In this document: positions 52,632 through 61,963 of the stretch, in pieces
How positions within the stretch are numbered: position 1 is the first letter of the stretch
Layout: each line of letters opens with the position of its first letter
DNA from: Pseudomonas vlassakiae
Lineage (GTDB): Bacteria; Pseudomonadota; Gammaproteobacteria; Pseudomonadales; Pseudomonadaceae
Assembly (NCBI RefSeq): GCF_014269035.2
Contig: NZ_JABWRP020000008.1
Coordinates: 62,001-126,000, forward strand
Direction: 5' to 3'
DNA length: 64,000 nt
Position numbers and translations under genes: made by a program
Notes under the pieces: model-generated
Seen by the model: the letters and a program-made list of their open reading frames with translations, nothing else
What the model was told of the DNA's origin: nothing
The model's database searches: none

Positions 52632-53483
52632 TCATTGCGGCGTGCCGAACAGGCCGGTCCAGTAGATACCCGCATCGCTCTTCGGGTCGACCGCATAGGC
52701 CGCACCCATTTCGCGGAAATCCGGGTTCATCAGGGTGGCACAGTGGCCGGGGCTGTCGAGCCAGCCATCCACCACCTTCTGCGCGGTGTCGCGCCCGGCG
52801 GCGATGTCTTCGCCGATCTGCTGGTACAGGTAGCCGGCCAGCTCCGCCCGGTCACCGGGGGTGCGCCCGTCCTTGTCGATATGGTCGAAGAAATTCTGGT
52901 TGGCCATGGCCCGCGTATGGCTGGCAGCCACGCCTGCCAGCGCCGTGCTCCAGGTCAGCGCTGGCGCTGCAGCGAACGGCTGGCCACCGCATTGGCGGGG
53001 CGCCTCGCGTGCGGCATTGATGGCCTGCAGCACCTTTTGCCCCTCGGCTTGCCAATCGCCCAGGCGCCCGCTGAGCAAGGGCCGGGCGAGCACGATGCGC
53101 CAGTCGCGGCCTTCCTGGCTGACGCCGATATCGACAAACTGCGGGTCGAGCACGACCTGGCAGAAGCTCTCTTCGATGGCGTGCATGGCCGCACGGGCAT
53201 CGCGTGGGCCGGACAGGCTGATGGCCTGGACATTGACCATGGGGTAGGCGGCGCGGCTCATGGCCTGTTGCAGGTCGCGGGTGCCTTCCGGCGACAGTGC
53301 CAGACGGGTATCGCTGTTGAGCGGCGGCAGCTCCACCGACACCTCGTCCCCGCAGCGCTGGGCCTGGCTGCGGTAGGCATTGATCGATTCGATCAGCTGC
53401 GCCTCTTCGCCGGTGGCGGCCATGGCCCCGGTCGACATGATCAGGCCCAGCGACAAGGCGGCAACGGATGACAGGACGCGCAT
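52632..53483 (-). CDS. Secreted CAP (SCP-like) domain protein
   Basis: 283 residues from ATG 53483 (GGGAGA upstream) with a signal peptide (SSVAALSLGLIMSTGAMAA). The C-terminal 130 residues are a CAP domain: LTWSTALAGVAASHTRAMAN, QNFFDHIDKDG, ENDG-like GEDIAAG, and VDGWLDSPGHCATLMNPDF. His residues in these motifs mark the CAP cavity. Function of bacterial CAP proteins is mostly unknown. A separate N-terminal region of 150 residues precedes it. Confidence 0.9.
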   Translation of the reverse strand: MRVLSSVAALSLGLIMSTGAMAATGEEAQLIESINAYRSQAQRCGDEVSVELPPLNSDTRLALSPEGTRDLQQAMSRAAYPMVNVQAISLSGPRDARAAMHAIEESFCQVVLDPQFVDIGVSQEGRDWRIVLARPLLSGRLGDWQAEGQKVLQAINAAREAPRQCGGQPFAAAPALTWSTALAGVAASHTRAMANQNFFDHIDKDGRTPGDRAELAGYLYQQIGEDIAAGRDTAQKVVDGWLDSPGHCATLMNPDFREMGAAYAVDPKSDAGIYWTGLFGTPQ

Positions 53484-53648
53484 GTGGATCTCCCTGTGGC
53501 TGGCAGCGTCTTGGTATGCGCTGCTCATCCTACACAAGCGCGAGGCTTTTGGCCCGGTCTCGTGCAAAGCAAAGAAAACGCCAGCAAGGACTTGCGGGCG
53601 GCAAAAGAGGGAGTAGACCGGATAACGCCAGAAAAGTGCGATTGCGTG

Positions 53649-54260
53649 TCAGCGGGCCAGCGCCTGGTTCGGTTTGTAGAACAGGAAGTGCCGGGTTTCG
53701 GCCGTCTTGCGATAGGCCTTGGCCCAGTCCGGGTGCACATTGCGGTCATGGAAATACAGCGCGCCTCCTGTCGAGTCCTTGAGCTGCTGGTTCAGGGCCT
53801 TGCGCGCAATCTCCTTGGCCACATCGTAGCGCTGCGCTTCCTCGACCTGATCGGAACGCCCGTCACACCACCAGGAAAATTGGCAGGCCTTGGTTTCCAC
53901 GCCTTGCTTGACCACGCCGCAGATGGTGTCGGGAAACCCTTCCTGGCCCAAGCGGTTGAGCACCACGCTGGCCACTGCGCTCATGTCCTGGGCGTCGGCG
54001 CCCTTGGCTTCCCAGTAGAGGGTGCGGGCCAGGCAGGTAATGCTGTCGTCCAGCGGCGCCTGGCCTGCCGAGTCCACTGCCTGCACCTCGGCAGGGGTGA
54101 TGGTTTCTGTTTTTCTGGGCGGCGGGGCATCATCCACCACCTTTTTCTCCAGCTTCTCTGCCTTGTCTTCGGCCACGGCGGCCTTGGCACTTTCGGCGGC
54201 ATGCAAAGGGCTGGCGAGCAGGGGCAAGATCAGGCAGATCACCGTCCAGTAGAGGCGCAT
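53649..54260 (-). CDS. SleB-type cell-wall hydrolase
   Basis: 203 residues with a signal peptide (WTVICLILPLLASPLHA), a charged linker of about 50 residues, and a Hydrolase_2 (SleB) domain: LARTLYWEAKGADAQDMSAV holds the catalytic Glu, followed by VVLNRLGQEGFPDTICGVV and CQFSWWCDG. SleB-type enzymes are lytic transglycosylases that cut peptidoglycan. Single gene. Confidence 0.92.
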   Translation of the reverse strand: MRLYWTVICLILPLLASPLHAAESAKAAVAEDKAEKLEKKVVDDAPPPRKTETITPAEVQAVDSAGQAPLDDSITCLARTLYWEAKGADAQDMSAVASVVLNRLGQEGFPDTICGVVKQGVETKACQFSWWCDGRSDQVEEAQRYDVAKEIARKALNQQLKDSTGGALYFHDRNVHPDWAKAYRKTAETRHFLFYKPNQALAR

Positions 54261-54308
54261 GGTCGCGTATCCGAAGTGTGGGCTGATTCACAGTCTAGCC
54301 AAGCGGCT

Positions 54309-55226
54309 TCATTTCAGCGCCAGCATGAGCATCAATGGCAAGGTCACGGCGGCCAGCACGGTCTGCAAGGCGATGATGGTGGCCATCAGCGGTGCGTTGC
54401 CGCCCATCTGCCGCGCCATCACGTAAGACGACGAGGCAGTCGGCAAGGCCTGGAACAACACGGCCACCGCCGCCGCCTGGCCACCCAGCCCCAGCAGGCG
54501 GCACAGGCCCCAGGTGGTCAGCGGCATGACCAGGAACTTGAAGGCCGATGCTGCCAGTAGTGGCCGCGCCTGCTGGCCCAGGCTGGCACCGCCCAGCGCC
54601 GCCCCCACGCACAGCAGGCCCAGGGGCAGGGCGGCCTGGCCCAGCGCCTTGACGGTGGGTTCCAGGCCCGCTGGCAGGCCCAGGCCGGTGGCCCGCAGCA
54701 ACAGGCCGCCGGCGCAGCCGACGATCAACGGGTTGGCAAAGATGGCCCGCAACACCGTCGCCGGGGAGCTGTGACGTGCGCTGAAGCGGGCGAACACCAG
54801 CACGCAAAGCAGATTGACCAAGGGCACGATGGCGGCGTTGGCCACGGCGGCCAGGGCAATCCCGGCACTGCCAAAGAGGCCGGCGGCGAGGGTGGCACCG
54901 ATGTAGTTGTTGAAGCGCACGCCGCCCTGGAACACCGAGGTGAAATCAGCGCCATCGTGGTTGGCCGCACCTTGGTATAGCACCAGCAGCAAGGCCCCTA
55001 GCAGGGTCGAAAGCATCAGTACGCCAACCATGCCCAGCACCGGCACGCCATCGAGATTGGCCGTCGCCAGGCCATGCAGGAACAGTGACGGCAGCAGCAC
55101 GAAATAGCTCAGGCGTTCGGCGCCCGGCCAGAACGACTCGGCGAGAAAGCCGCGCAAGCGCAGGAAGGTGCCCAGGGCAATCAGCAAGATGATGGGCACC
55201 AGGGTGGTCAGCAGCAGGTGGAGCAT
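54309..55226 (-). CDS. AEC family transporter (auxin efflux carrier type)
   Basis: 305 residues from ATG 55226, with about ten membrane segments. N-terminal LVPIILLIALGTFLRLRGFL and the middle FQGGVRFNNYIGATLAAGLFG plus the C-terminal ALPTASSSYVMARQMGG are AEC marks. Bacterial members carry dicarboxylates such as malonate or malate. Neighbour of the LysR gene at 55326 on the same strand. Confidence 0.92.
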   Translation of the reverse strand: MLHLLLTTLVPIILLIALGTFLRLRGFLAESFWPGAERLSYFVLLPSLFLHGLATANLDGVPVLGMVGVLMLSTLLGALLLVLYQGAANHDGADFTSVFQGGVRFNNYIGATLAAGLFGSAGIALAAVANAAIVPLVNLLCVLVFARFSARHSSPATVLRAIFANPLIVGCAGGLLLRATGLGLPAGLEPTVKALGQAALPLGLLCVGAALGGASLGQQARPLLAASAFKFLVMPLTTWGLCRLLGLGGQAAAVAVLFQALPTASSSYVMARQMGGNAPLMATIIALQTVLAAVTLPLMLMLALK

Positions 55227-55325
55227 GGGTGTGATTCCGTGGTCGGGTACGGGCACAGGTTAGCGTGGCGGACCGATTGGGAAAAACGTTGATTTCTGCA
55301 GTGATCGTTGAGAAAAACTGTACGT

Positions 55326-56189
55326 TCAGGCGTCCATCGCAGCTCTCAGCACGGCGGTCAGATGCCGCCGCTGGCTCTTCTCGTGTTCCAGCAACACCAC
55401 CCGCCGCACCAGCTGCGGCTCGCCAAAGGGCAGGCAGGTGGCCGCCGGCAAGCGTTGCAAGTCGTCGTCGGCCATGGGAATGATCGCCACCCCCAGCCCC
55501 ATCACCGCCATGCGCGCCAGCGCTTCCTGACTGTCCAGTTCCATTTGTTCGCTGACCTGCAAATGTTGGCGGCGAAGTTCCTGCTCGATCTGCCGCCCGG
55601 CCCAGGCACGCTTGTCGAAACGCAGGAACGGCTGGCTGGCCAACAGCTGTGGCAGGCTCTGGCCCGCCAGGTCGGAGCTGGCGATGGCCCAGAACCGGTC
55701 TTCGAACAGGGGCGTGAAAACCAGGCTCTGCGGGTAGGGGCTGACCGGTTCCGTGGTGATCGCCGCATCCAGTTCTCCATCTTCGACGCGCCGTGCCAGC
55801 TCCGCCGACATCCCTGAGTTGACGCTGATGTGCAGTTCCGGGTGATGCGCCTTGATCCAGACCAGGGCCTTGGGCAGGCGTCGCGCCAGGACGGTGTGGA
55901 TCGCCCCCAGGCGCAGCCGGCCACGCAGGCTTGGGCCGCTGGCCAAGGTATCGGCCAGTTCGTCGTAGGCGCTGAGGATGTGTTCGGCTCTGGCCACTGC
56001 CAGTTGCCCGGCCTCGGTCAGTACCACCTGGCGGCGGCTGCGGTCGAACAGTGCGACCTTGAGTTCGTCCTCGAGGGTCTTGATGTGCAGGCTGACGGCC
56101 GAAGGGGTGAGGCTGAGCAGGTCGGCGGCACGGGCGAAGGTGCCGTGGCGGGCGATGGTCACCAGGGTGCGCAAGGCTTTGAGGGACAC
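55326..56189 (-). CDS. LysR-family regulator
   Basis: 287 residues from GTG 56189, with GGAG 8 bases upstream; the longer frame starting at 56267 runs through the sodC-facing intergenic region. Helix-turn-helix SLKALRTLVTIARHGTFARAA and LTPSAVSLHIKTLEDEL. Divergent from sodC, upstream of the AEC transporter gene on the same strand. Transporter control seems the more likely role. Confidence 0.9.
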   Translation of the reverse strand: MSLKALRTLVTIARHGTFARAADLLSLTPSAVSLHIKTLEDELKVALFDRSRRQVVLTEAGQLAVARAEHILSAYDELADTLASGPSLRGRLRLGAIHTVLARRLPKALVWIKAHHPELHISVNSGMSAELARRVEDGELDAAITTEPVSPYPQSLVFTPLFEDRFWAIASSDLAGQSLPQLLASQPFLRFDKRAWAGRQIEQELRRQHLQVSEQMELDSQEALARMAVMGLGVAIIPMADDDLQRLPAATCLPFGEPQLVRRVVLLEHEKSQRRHLTAVLRAAMDA

Positions 56190-56316
56190 GCGAACGGGCT
56201 CCGGGCAGCAAGGGAAGTGTTTCAGTCTGTGGCTGAACGGAATGGCTGGCAAGCTGCGCAGTCCCACTCGTTACGCGGGTAAGAAACCCGCCTGACCCTA
56301 ACCCTGGAGAACGTAC

Positions 56317-56832
56317 ATGAAAGCAGTCATCTTCACCGCGTTGCTGGCCTCGGCCGGTCTCGCCCAGGCCGCGCAAACGGTGGAATTGAAGCTGGCCGGG
56401 ACGGATGGCCCGGGCAAGTCGATCGGGATCATCAGCATCGAGCAGAACAAGTACGGCACCGTGCTCACCCCGGATCTCAAGGACCTGCCGCCGGGCGTAC
56501 ACGGTTTCCACCTGCATCAGAAAGGTTCATGCGCAGCGGCAGAGGAAAACGGCAAGGCGGTGCCAGCGGGTGCGGCAGGCGGGCACTGGGACCCTGACGC
56601 CACCAACGCCCACAAGGGCCCCTATGACGACAGCGGCCACCGGGGTGACCTGCCGGCGCTGTATGTCGGTGCCGACGGCAAGGCCATCTACCCGGTATTG
56701 GCGCCACGCCTGAAAGTCGCGGATTTCAAAGGTCATGCGTTGATGGTGCATGCAGGTGGCGATAACCACAGTGATCACCCCGAGAAGCTGGGCGGTGGCG
56801 GTGCCCGCGTGGCCTGCGGGGTGGTTCAGTAA
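56317..56832 (+). CDS. sodC: Periplasmic Cu/Zn superoxide dismutase
   Basis: 171 residues with a signal peptide (AVIFTALLASAGLAQA). Metal ligands are in place: GVHGFHLHQKGSC (copper His pair), GGHWDP (bridging His), HKGPYDDSGHRGDLPALYV (zinc His and Asp) and LMVHAGGDNHSD (last copper His). The disulfide cysteines are in KGSC and RVACGVV. It disproportionates superoxide in the periplasm. TGGAG lies upstream of ATG 56317. Single gene. Confidence 0.96.
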   Translation: MKAVIFTALLASAGLAQAAQTVELKLAGTDGPGKSIGIISIEQNKYGTVLTPDLKDLPPGVHGFHLHQKGSCAAAEENGKAVPAGAAGGHWDPDATNAHKGPYDDSGHRGDLPALYVGADGKAIYPVLAPRLKVADFKGHALMVHAGGDNHSDHPEKLGGGGARVACGVVQ

Positions 56833-56844
56833 GCCAGGAGCCGC

Positions 56845-57444
56845 TCAGGGCTGGCGCTCGGCTACCGCTCGCAAGGTACGCAGCGTCACCACCGGAGCGT
56901 CTACCACGAACCGGTTGGCCAACCAGCCCGGTACGTCCCCGGCCGGGTCTGCCTGCAACTGGTAGGTCACCTCGGTTTCCCGTTCGCCGAGCGGCTTCAT
57001 GATCCATTCGCCCGACAGGTGCTGGACGCGGATCAACCCCGGCTCTTCTGGCAGGCGGTTCGGTTCGGCGCTCAGGTGGCGCACCAGCGCGCCGTCATCC
57101 AGGCGTTCGGTGCGGACCTTGAGAATGATGTCGCGCGGCAGGGTCGGCCATGGCAGATTGGTGGTCAGGTAGACCCAGGTCGTGTCGCCTTCCACCTGCA
57201 GCAGGCGCATCTGCTCGCAGGCATATAACCACTTGCAGGCCACCCGCAGGTTTTCCTGAAGGTCGGTGAGCGTGCGCACACTGGCTTTCATGGTACTCAC
57301 GCCGCGAAACTGCTGGTAGGGCGAATCAGGTGCCGCGGCCAGGTAGACCTGGATACCTTCACGGTCGTAGGCGATTTTCCAGTCGTCAGCCGCCAGGCTG
57401 GCAATGGAGACAAGCAGTAGCGCAAGCATCAGGCAGCGGTTCAT
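56845..57444 (-). CDS. START-domain lipid-binding protein, exported
   Basis: 199 residues with a signal peptide (MLALLLVSIASLAAD). The body is a START fold: WKIAYDREGIQVYLAAAPDS, RTLTDLQENLRVACKWLYAC and EWIMKPLGERETEVTYQLQADPAG in part. It probably binds a hydrophobic ligand in the periplasm. Convergent with sodC, 12 bp apart. Confidence 0.88.
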   Translation of the reverse strand: MNRCLMLALLLVSIASLAADDWKIAYDREGIQVYLAAAPDSPYQQFRGVSTMKASVRTLTDLQENLRVACKWLYACEQMRLLQVEGDTTWVYLTTNLPWPTLPRDIILKVRTERLDDGALVRHLSAEPNRLPEEPGLIRVQHLSGEWIMKPLGERETEVTYQLQADPAGDVPGWLANRFVVDAPVVTLRTLRAVAERQP

Positions 57445-57491
57445 GGCGAGTACCGCGCAAGGGCAGGGCTAATCAGTATGCGCGGCAAACA

Positions 57492-57516
57492 GAAAGCCCG
57501 CCAGGTGGCGGGCTTT
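57492..57516 (-). terminator. Terminator after allE
   Basis: AAAGCCCGCC/GGCGGGCTTT perfect hairpin with a 3-base loop, followed on the minus strand by CTGTTTG. It lies 18 bp past the allE stop. Confidence 0.8.
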
Positions 57517-57533
57517 GGGGTACCAGCCTGAAC

Positions 57534-58370
57534 TCAACGCTGTGGGTTGAGGGTCAGGTGCACGTGACGGTTGACGTCCTTGTACAGCAGGTAGCTGAAC
57601 TTGCCTGGGCCGCCGGCGTAGCAGGCCTGCGGGCAGAAGGCGCGCAGCCACATGAAGTCACCGGCTTCCACTTCTACCCAGTCCTGGTTCAGGCGGTATA
57701 CCGCCTTGCCTTCCAGCACATACAGGCCGTGCTCCATGACGTGGGTTTCAGCGAACGGGATCACGCCGCCCGGCTGGAAGGTGACGATGTTGACGTGCAT
57801 GTCGTGGCGCATGTCAGCCATGTCGACGAAGCGGGTGGTGACCCAGCGGCCTTCGGTACCCGGCATTTCGATGACGGTGGCATTGTCGCGGTGGGTGACG
57901 AACGACTCCGGCACGGCCAGGCCTTCGACTTTCTGGTAGTGCTTGCGCAGCCAGTGGAAGGTAACGTTGGCCTTGCTGTTGTTGCGCAGGCTCCACTCGG
58001 CGCCAGGGGCGAGGAACGCATAGCCGCCCGGGGTCAGGGTGTGGTGCTTGCCTTCGACGGTGATGTCCAGCTCGCCTTCGACGATGAACACCACGGCTTC
58101 GGCGTTCGGGTCCAGCTCAGGGCGCTCGCTGCCGCCTTCCGGGGCGACTTCGACGATGTACTGCGAGAAGGTTTCGGCGAAACCGGTCAGCGGGCGGGCG
58201 ATGACCCACATGCGCATCTTGTCCCAGAACGGCAGGTGGCTGGTGACGATGTCACGCATCACGCCTTTAGGGATGACGGCATAGGCTTCGGTGAACATGG
58301 CACGGTCAGTCAGCAGCTCGGTCTGAGCTGGGTGCCCACCGTGGGGGGCGAAGTAGGAGTGGTTCGACAT
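57534..58370 (-). CDS. allE: (S)-ureidoglycine aminohydrolase (bicupin)
   Basis: 278 residues from ATG 58370. Two cupin domains: the first holds NAEAVVFIVEGELDITVEG and LTPGGYAFLAPGAEW, the second FAETHVMEHGLYVLEGKAVY with the Mn ligands (Glu, His, His) and VEAGDFMWLRAFCPQACY. This is the AllE/UGHY layout, releasing ammonia from (S)-ureidoglycine in allantoin breakdown. No other purine-ring genes are in the window, so it is an orphan copy here. It lies downstream of the flavin monooxygenase on the same strand after a 132-bp gap and has its own terminator. Confidence 0.92.
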   Translation of the reverse strand: MSNHSYFAPHGGHPAQTELLTDRAMFTEAYAVIPKGVMRDIVTSHLPFWDKMRMWVIARPLTGFAETFSQYIVEVAPEGGSERPELDPNAEAVVFIVEGELDITVEGKHHTLTPGGYAFLAPGAEWSLRNNSKANVTFHWLRKHYQKVEGLAVPESFVTHRDNATVIEMPGTEGRWVTTRFVDMADMRHDMHVNIVTFQPGGVIPFAETHVMEHGLYVLEGKAVYRLNQDWVEVEAGDFMWLRAFCPQACYAGGPGKFSYLLYKDVNRHVHLTLNPQR

Positions 58371-58502
58371 GAGCAGTCTCGACTTGTTGTTCTCTCCCCG
58401 TGCCTTGGACCACACCGGCCGGTGCGTGCAGGGGATGTGCGGACAGCATAGGGGGCAGCCCGCGTCATCCACAAATTAAATGTTGAAATACTCGACATTC
58501 AG

Positions 58503-59867
58503 TTACTGAATGCGAACCTGGCGCCCGGCGTGCCCGTCGGGCAGCCGGTCGCCGTGGCCGAACAACTTGTGGCGCAAGGTGCCGTCGGTGTAGTTCAGCG
58601 GGTAGCGGCCACGACGCTGCAGCTCCGGCACCAGCAGATCGACGACATTGGCCAGGTCGTCCGGTTGCACGGCATAGGTGAGGTTGAAACCGTCGATGCC
58701 AGTCTGGTCGAGCCAGTGTTCCAGCTGGTCGGCAATGTCGCCGGGTGAACCGACCAGTACCGGGCCACGCCCGCCCAGGCCGACGAATTCGGCGGCTTCG
58801 CGCACGCTCCAGCGGCGGTTCGGGTCGGCGGCGGTGAACGCCGCCAGGGCCGCACGGCCAGCATCGTTTTCGACGTATTCGATGGGCGCATCGGGGTCGA
58901 GGCCGGCGAAATCGATGCCGGTCCAGCCCGAAAGCAGGGCAAGGGCGGCGTCCAGGTCGACGTAGCGGCGGTATTGGGCAAAGCGCGCCTGGGCCTCTTG
59001 CGAGGTCGGCGCGACGATCAGCAGCGCCTGGGCATAGATCAGCACCTCGTCCCGCCCACGCCCGGCCACCTCGCTGGCATGGCGGATGCCGTCGGCGTAG
59101 CGGCGCAGGACGGCGGGCGTCGGGCCGCTGATGAACACGCACTCGGCATGCCGGGCGGCGAACTGTTGGCCACGCGCCGAGGCGCCGGCCTGGAACAATA
59201 CCGGGGTGCGCTGGGGCGAAGGCTGGCACAGGTGCATGCCGGGCACCTGGAAGTGCTCGCCAGCGTGGTGAATGGCGTGCACCTTCGACGGTTCGATGTA
59301 GCGTCCGGTCTCGCGATCCAGTTGTACGGCATCGTCTTCCCAGCTCTTTTCCCAGAGTTTGTACAGCACCTGCAGATATTCCTCGGCCAGGTCGTAGCGC
59401 TGGTCATGGCCCAGCTGCCGGGCCAGGCCCAGGTTGCGCGCGGCGCTGTCGAGGTAGCCGGTGACGATGTTCCAGCCGACCCGGCCATTGCTCAAATGGT
59501 CGAGCGTGGACATGCGCCGGGCAAAGGGATAAGGGTGTTCATACGTCAGCGAAAAGGTGACGCCGAACCCCAGGTGCTCGGTGACCCCGGCCATGGCCGG
59601 CACCAGCAGCAGCGGGTCGTTGACCGGCACTTGCACGCCACCGCGCAGGGCGGCCTGTGGGCCACCCTGGTAGACGTCGTAGATGCCCAGCACGTCGGCG
59701 ATGAACAGCGCATCGAACAACCCGCGCTCCAGCAGGCGCGCCAGGTCGGTCCAGTAGTCCAGGCGGTTGAACGCCACGCTGGTGTTGCGCGGGTGGCGCC
59801 ACAGCCCCGGGGACTGGTGGCTGGCGGCGTTCATGCTGAAAGCGTTGAAACGGATGTGGCGGGGCAT
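58503..59867 (-). CDS. LLM-class flavin-dependent monooxygenase (NtaA/SnaA/DszA type)
   Basis: 454 residues from ATG 59867 (GGGAG 8 bases upstream). NtaA/SnaA/DszA subgroup marks are FNAFSMNAASHQSPGLWRHP, LERGLFDALFIADVLGIYDV, MSTLDHLSNGRVGWNIVTGY and QAGASARGQQFAARHAECVF. Such enzymes use reduced flavin from a separate reductase to oxidise nitrilotriacetate, sulfur heterocycles or sulfonates. The sulfonate-type binding protein gene lies 16 bp upstream, so the natural substrate is probably an organosulfur compound imported for sulfur. Confidence 0.93.
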   Translation of the reverse strand: MPRHIRFNAFSMNAASHQSPGLWRHPRNTSVAFNRLDYWTDLARLLERGLFDALFIADVLGIYDVYQGGPQAALRGGVQVPVNDPLLLVPAMAGVTEHLGFGVTFSLTYEHPYPFARRMSTLDHLSNGRVGWNIVTGYLDSAARNLGLARQLGHDQRYDLAEEYLQVLYKLWEKSWEDDAVQLDRETGRYIEPSKVHAIHHAGEHFQVPGMHLCQPSPQRTPVLFQAGASARGQQFAARHAECVFISGPTPAVLRRYADGIRHASEVAGRGRDEVLIYAQALLIVAPTSQEAQARFAQYRRYVDLDAALALLSGWTGIDFAGLDPDAPIEYVENDAGRAALAAFTAADPNRRWSVREAAEFVGLGGRGPVLVGSPGDIADQLEHWLDQTGIDGFNLTYAVQPDDLANVVDLLVPELQRRGRYPLNYTDGTLRHKLFGHGDRLPDGHAGRQVRIQ

Positions 59868-59883
59868 TGCCTTCACTCCCTGG

Positions 59884-60855
59884 TCACGGCAATACGGAAG
59901 CCGGGTAGATTGCATCGGCGACCTGCAACTTGTGCGGGATCAGGCCCAGGCCCTGGAAGGTATCGGCCAGTTTCTGCTGCTCGGCGATGATCTGCGGGGT
60001 GATGGCCACGGCGTTATAGTTGCGCCGCTCGCTGGCCACCTCCAGCACATTGGCGCTGATGCCCAGTTGCGGTGCCAGCAGTGCGGCAACTTCGGCGGGC
60101 TTGGCGTTGGCCCACTGGCTGACCTTGCTCAACTCGCTGAAGAAGGTTTTCAGCAGCTCGCGGTGCTGGTCGGCGAAGGTGGCGGTAGACAAGTAGAAGG
60201 TGCGGTTGTTGGTCAGGCCGCTGCCGTCGCGCAGGTTTTTCAGGCCTGGCTGGCTTTCGGCCGCAGCGAGGAACGGGTCCCACAGGGTGACGGCTTGCAC
60301 GCTGCCCGATTGCAGGGCGGCGATAGCATCGGCGGCGTTGTTGACGTAGGCCGGGGTGATGTCCTGATAGCTCAAGCCGGCCTGCTCCAGGGCCACCGCC
60401 AGCAGGTACTGGGCGTTCCAGCCGCGACCGGTGGCCACGCGCTTGCCTTTGAGGTCCTGCACTGCGGTGAGGTGATCCTGCTCGCGCACCACCAGGCCGA
60501 TGCCGCGTGGGTAGGGTTGTTCGGCGGCCAGGTAGACCACCGGCTTGCCGGCAGCCTGGGCGAATACCGATGGCGCGTCGGCCGCGTGGCCCAGGTCGAT
60601 GGCGCCGGTGCTCAGTGCCTCGAGCAGTTGCGGGCCGGCGGCGAACTCGTGCCAGCTGACTTTGACGCCTTGTGGGGCCAGGGCCTTTTCCAGCGCGCCG
60701 CTGCCTTTGAGGATGTTGATGCTGTTGAATTTCTGATAACCGATACGCAGGGTCTTGGTGTCTTCGGCGAAGGCGCTGGACCAGGGCAGCAAGCTGCAGG
60801 CGACGGTTGCCAGGAGACCGCCGACGAGCAGGCGGCGCAGGGGGGAAAAGGGCAT
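59884..60855 (-). CDS. Sulfonate-type ABC transporter substrate-binding protein
   Basis: 323 residues, start ATG 60855 with AAGGAG 8 bases upstream. Signal peptide (LLVGGLLATVACSLLPW, ending SSAFA). The mature protein follows the SsuA pattern (LRIGYQKFNSINILKG, HEFAAGPQLLEALSTGAIDLG, KRVATGRGWNAQYLL). Permease and ATPase genes are not in the window, so it must use components encoded elsewhere. Operon with the downstream flavin monooxygenase. Confidence 0.93.
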   Translation of the reverse strand: MPFSPLRRLLVGGLLATVACSLLPWSSAFAEDTKTLRIGYQKFNSINILKGSGALEKALAPQGVKVSWHEFAAGPQLLEALSTGAIDLGHAADAPSVFAQAAGKPVVYLAAEQPYPRGIGLVVREQDHLTAVQDLKGKRVATGRGWNAQYLLAVALEQAGLSYQDITPAYVNNAADAIAALQSGSVQAVTLWDPFLAAAESQPGLKNLRDGSGLTNNRTFYLSTATFADQHRELLKTFFSELSKVSQWANAKPAEVAALLAPQLGISANVLEVASERRNYNAVAITPQIIAEQQKLADTFQGLGLIPHKLQVADAIYPASVLP

Positions 60856-60987
60856 GGGCGACGCTCCTTGAGCAGGATGGGAAACGGTATGCCCAGCCTA
60901 AGGAGGTGGCGTATGGCTTTCAATTTTTTAATTCCATTTGGTTAGAATGTTTTGTTCTTTTTATATCCTTTTGTGATTTGTTGGTCG

Positions 60988-61019
60988 TTGACGAAATTTT
61001 CACATCCTCTTGCTAGGAT
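60988..61019 (+). promoter_or_regulatory. Possible promoter of beta-propeller gene
   Basis: TTGACG at 60988-60993 and an extended TGCTAGGAT at 61011-61019 in an AT-rich stretch. The spacing is 20 bases, longer than ideal for a sigma-70 promoter, so the two elements may not work together. No other clear promoter is seen. Confidence 0.3.
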
Positions 61020-61046
61020 TCGGGCCCATCACAAGGAGTCCTGTTC

Positions 61047-61925
61047 ATGCCCATCCTGCGCCGGCGCAGTACCCGCATCGCCCTGGCTGCCACTACCGGC
61101 CTGGTGGCCGCCACCTTGGGTTTTTTCGCCTGGCAATCGTTCTATCCGGTGCAGGCCGCCAGTGGCTGGCGGGTCGACGTGCTGCACCGCGACGTGGCCA
61201 AGGCCGCGTCGTTGCTGCCCCAGGCTGACGGCAGCCTGCTGGTCAGTCGCGAGCTGGATGACAACAAAGGCAGCATTCTCAAGATCACCGCCAGCGGCGA
61301 CCGCGTGGTCCTGATCGACAACCTGTCCAAGCCCGACGGCATGGTCGCGGCGCAAGGTGGCTGGGTGTTCAGCCAGGAAGGGGGCCGGGCACCGGTCAGC
61401 CTGTCCCGCGATGGCCAGGTTACCCGCCTGTTCGACGGCGACAGCGTGCAAGGGCTGTGGAACGATGGCGATCACCTGTATGCCATCGAAGACCGCAAGG
61501 GCAATGGGCGCCTGATGCGTTATGAGTGGGCCAGCGGCCAGCTTGACGTACTGCGCTCGGGGCTGACCGAAACCGAGGGCCTGACCCGTTGCGCCGACGG
61601 CCGCCTGCTGTACACCGAGAAGGGCACCGGCATCGTGCGTGCATTGTCCGAGGACGGTAGGGACCCGGTGGTGGTAAAGGGCTTGCGCCATCCGACCTTC
61701 CTGATGTGCGACCAGCGCGGCCTGTGGATCAGCGAAGACAATACCCACCGCGCACGTTTGCTGCGGGTCGACGCCGATGGCACCCAGCACGTGGTGCTGA
61801 CCTTCCTCAAGGCGCCGCAGTCGATCATCGCTGATGGCAAGGGGGGCTACCTGCTCGCCGAAGGCGGGCGCGATCGCATACTGCAGCTGAGCCCGTCCGT
61901 GGACCAGGCCACAGCCCAGCGTTAA
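61047..61925 (+). CDS. Membrane-anchored or exported beta-propeller protein (SMP-30-like)
   Basis: 292 residues, start ATG 61047 with AAGGAG 8 bases upstream. One N-terminal hydrophobic segment (IALAATTGLVAATLGFFAW) acts as anchor or signal. The rest is a run of propeller-like repeats (SLLVSRELDDNKGSILKIT, DGMVAAQGGWVFSQEGG, GLWISEDNTHRARLLRVD). It resembles the SMP-30/gluconolactonase-like group; catalytic metal ligands cannot be confirmed by eye. The gene stands alone. Confidence 0.75.
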   Translation: MPILRRRSTRIALAATTGLVAATLGFFAWQSFYPVQAASGWRVDVLHRDVAKAASLLPQADGSLLVSRELDDNKGSILKITASGDRVVLIDNLSKPDGMVAAQGGWVFSQEGGRAPVSLSRDGQVTRLFDGDSVQGLWNDGDHLYAIEDRKGNGRLMRYEWASGQLDVLRSGLTETEGLTRCADGRLLYTEKGTGIVRALSEDGRDPVVVKGLRHPTFLMCDQRGLWISEDNTHRARLLRVDADGTQHVVLTFLKAPQSIIADGKGGYLLAEGGRDRILQLSPSVDQATAQR

Positions 61926-61963
61926 CGGGGGCGAGGGCCCGGGTGTGAAAGGGTGGGATCAGG

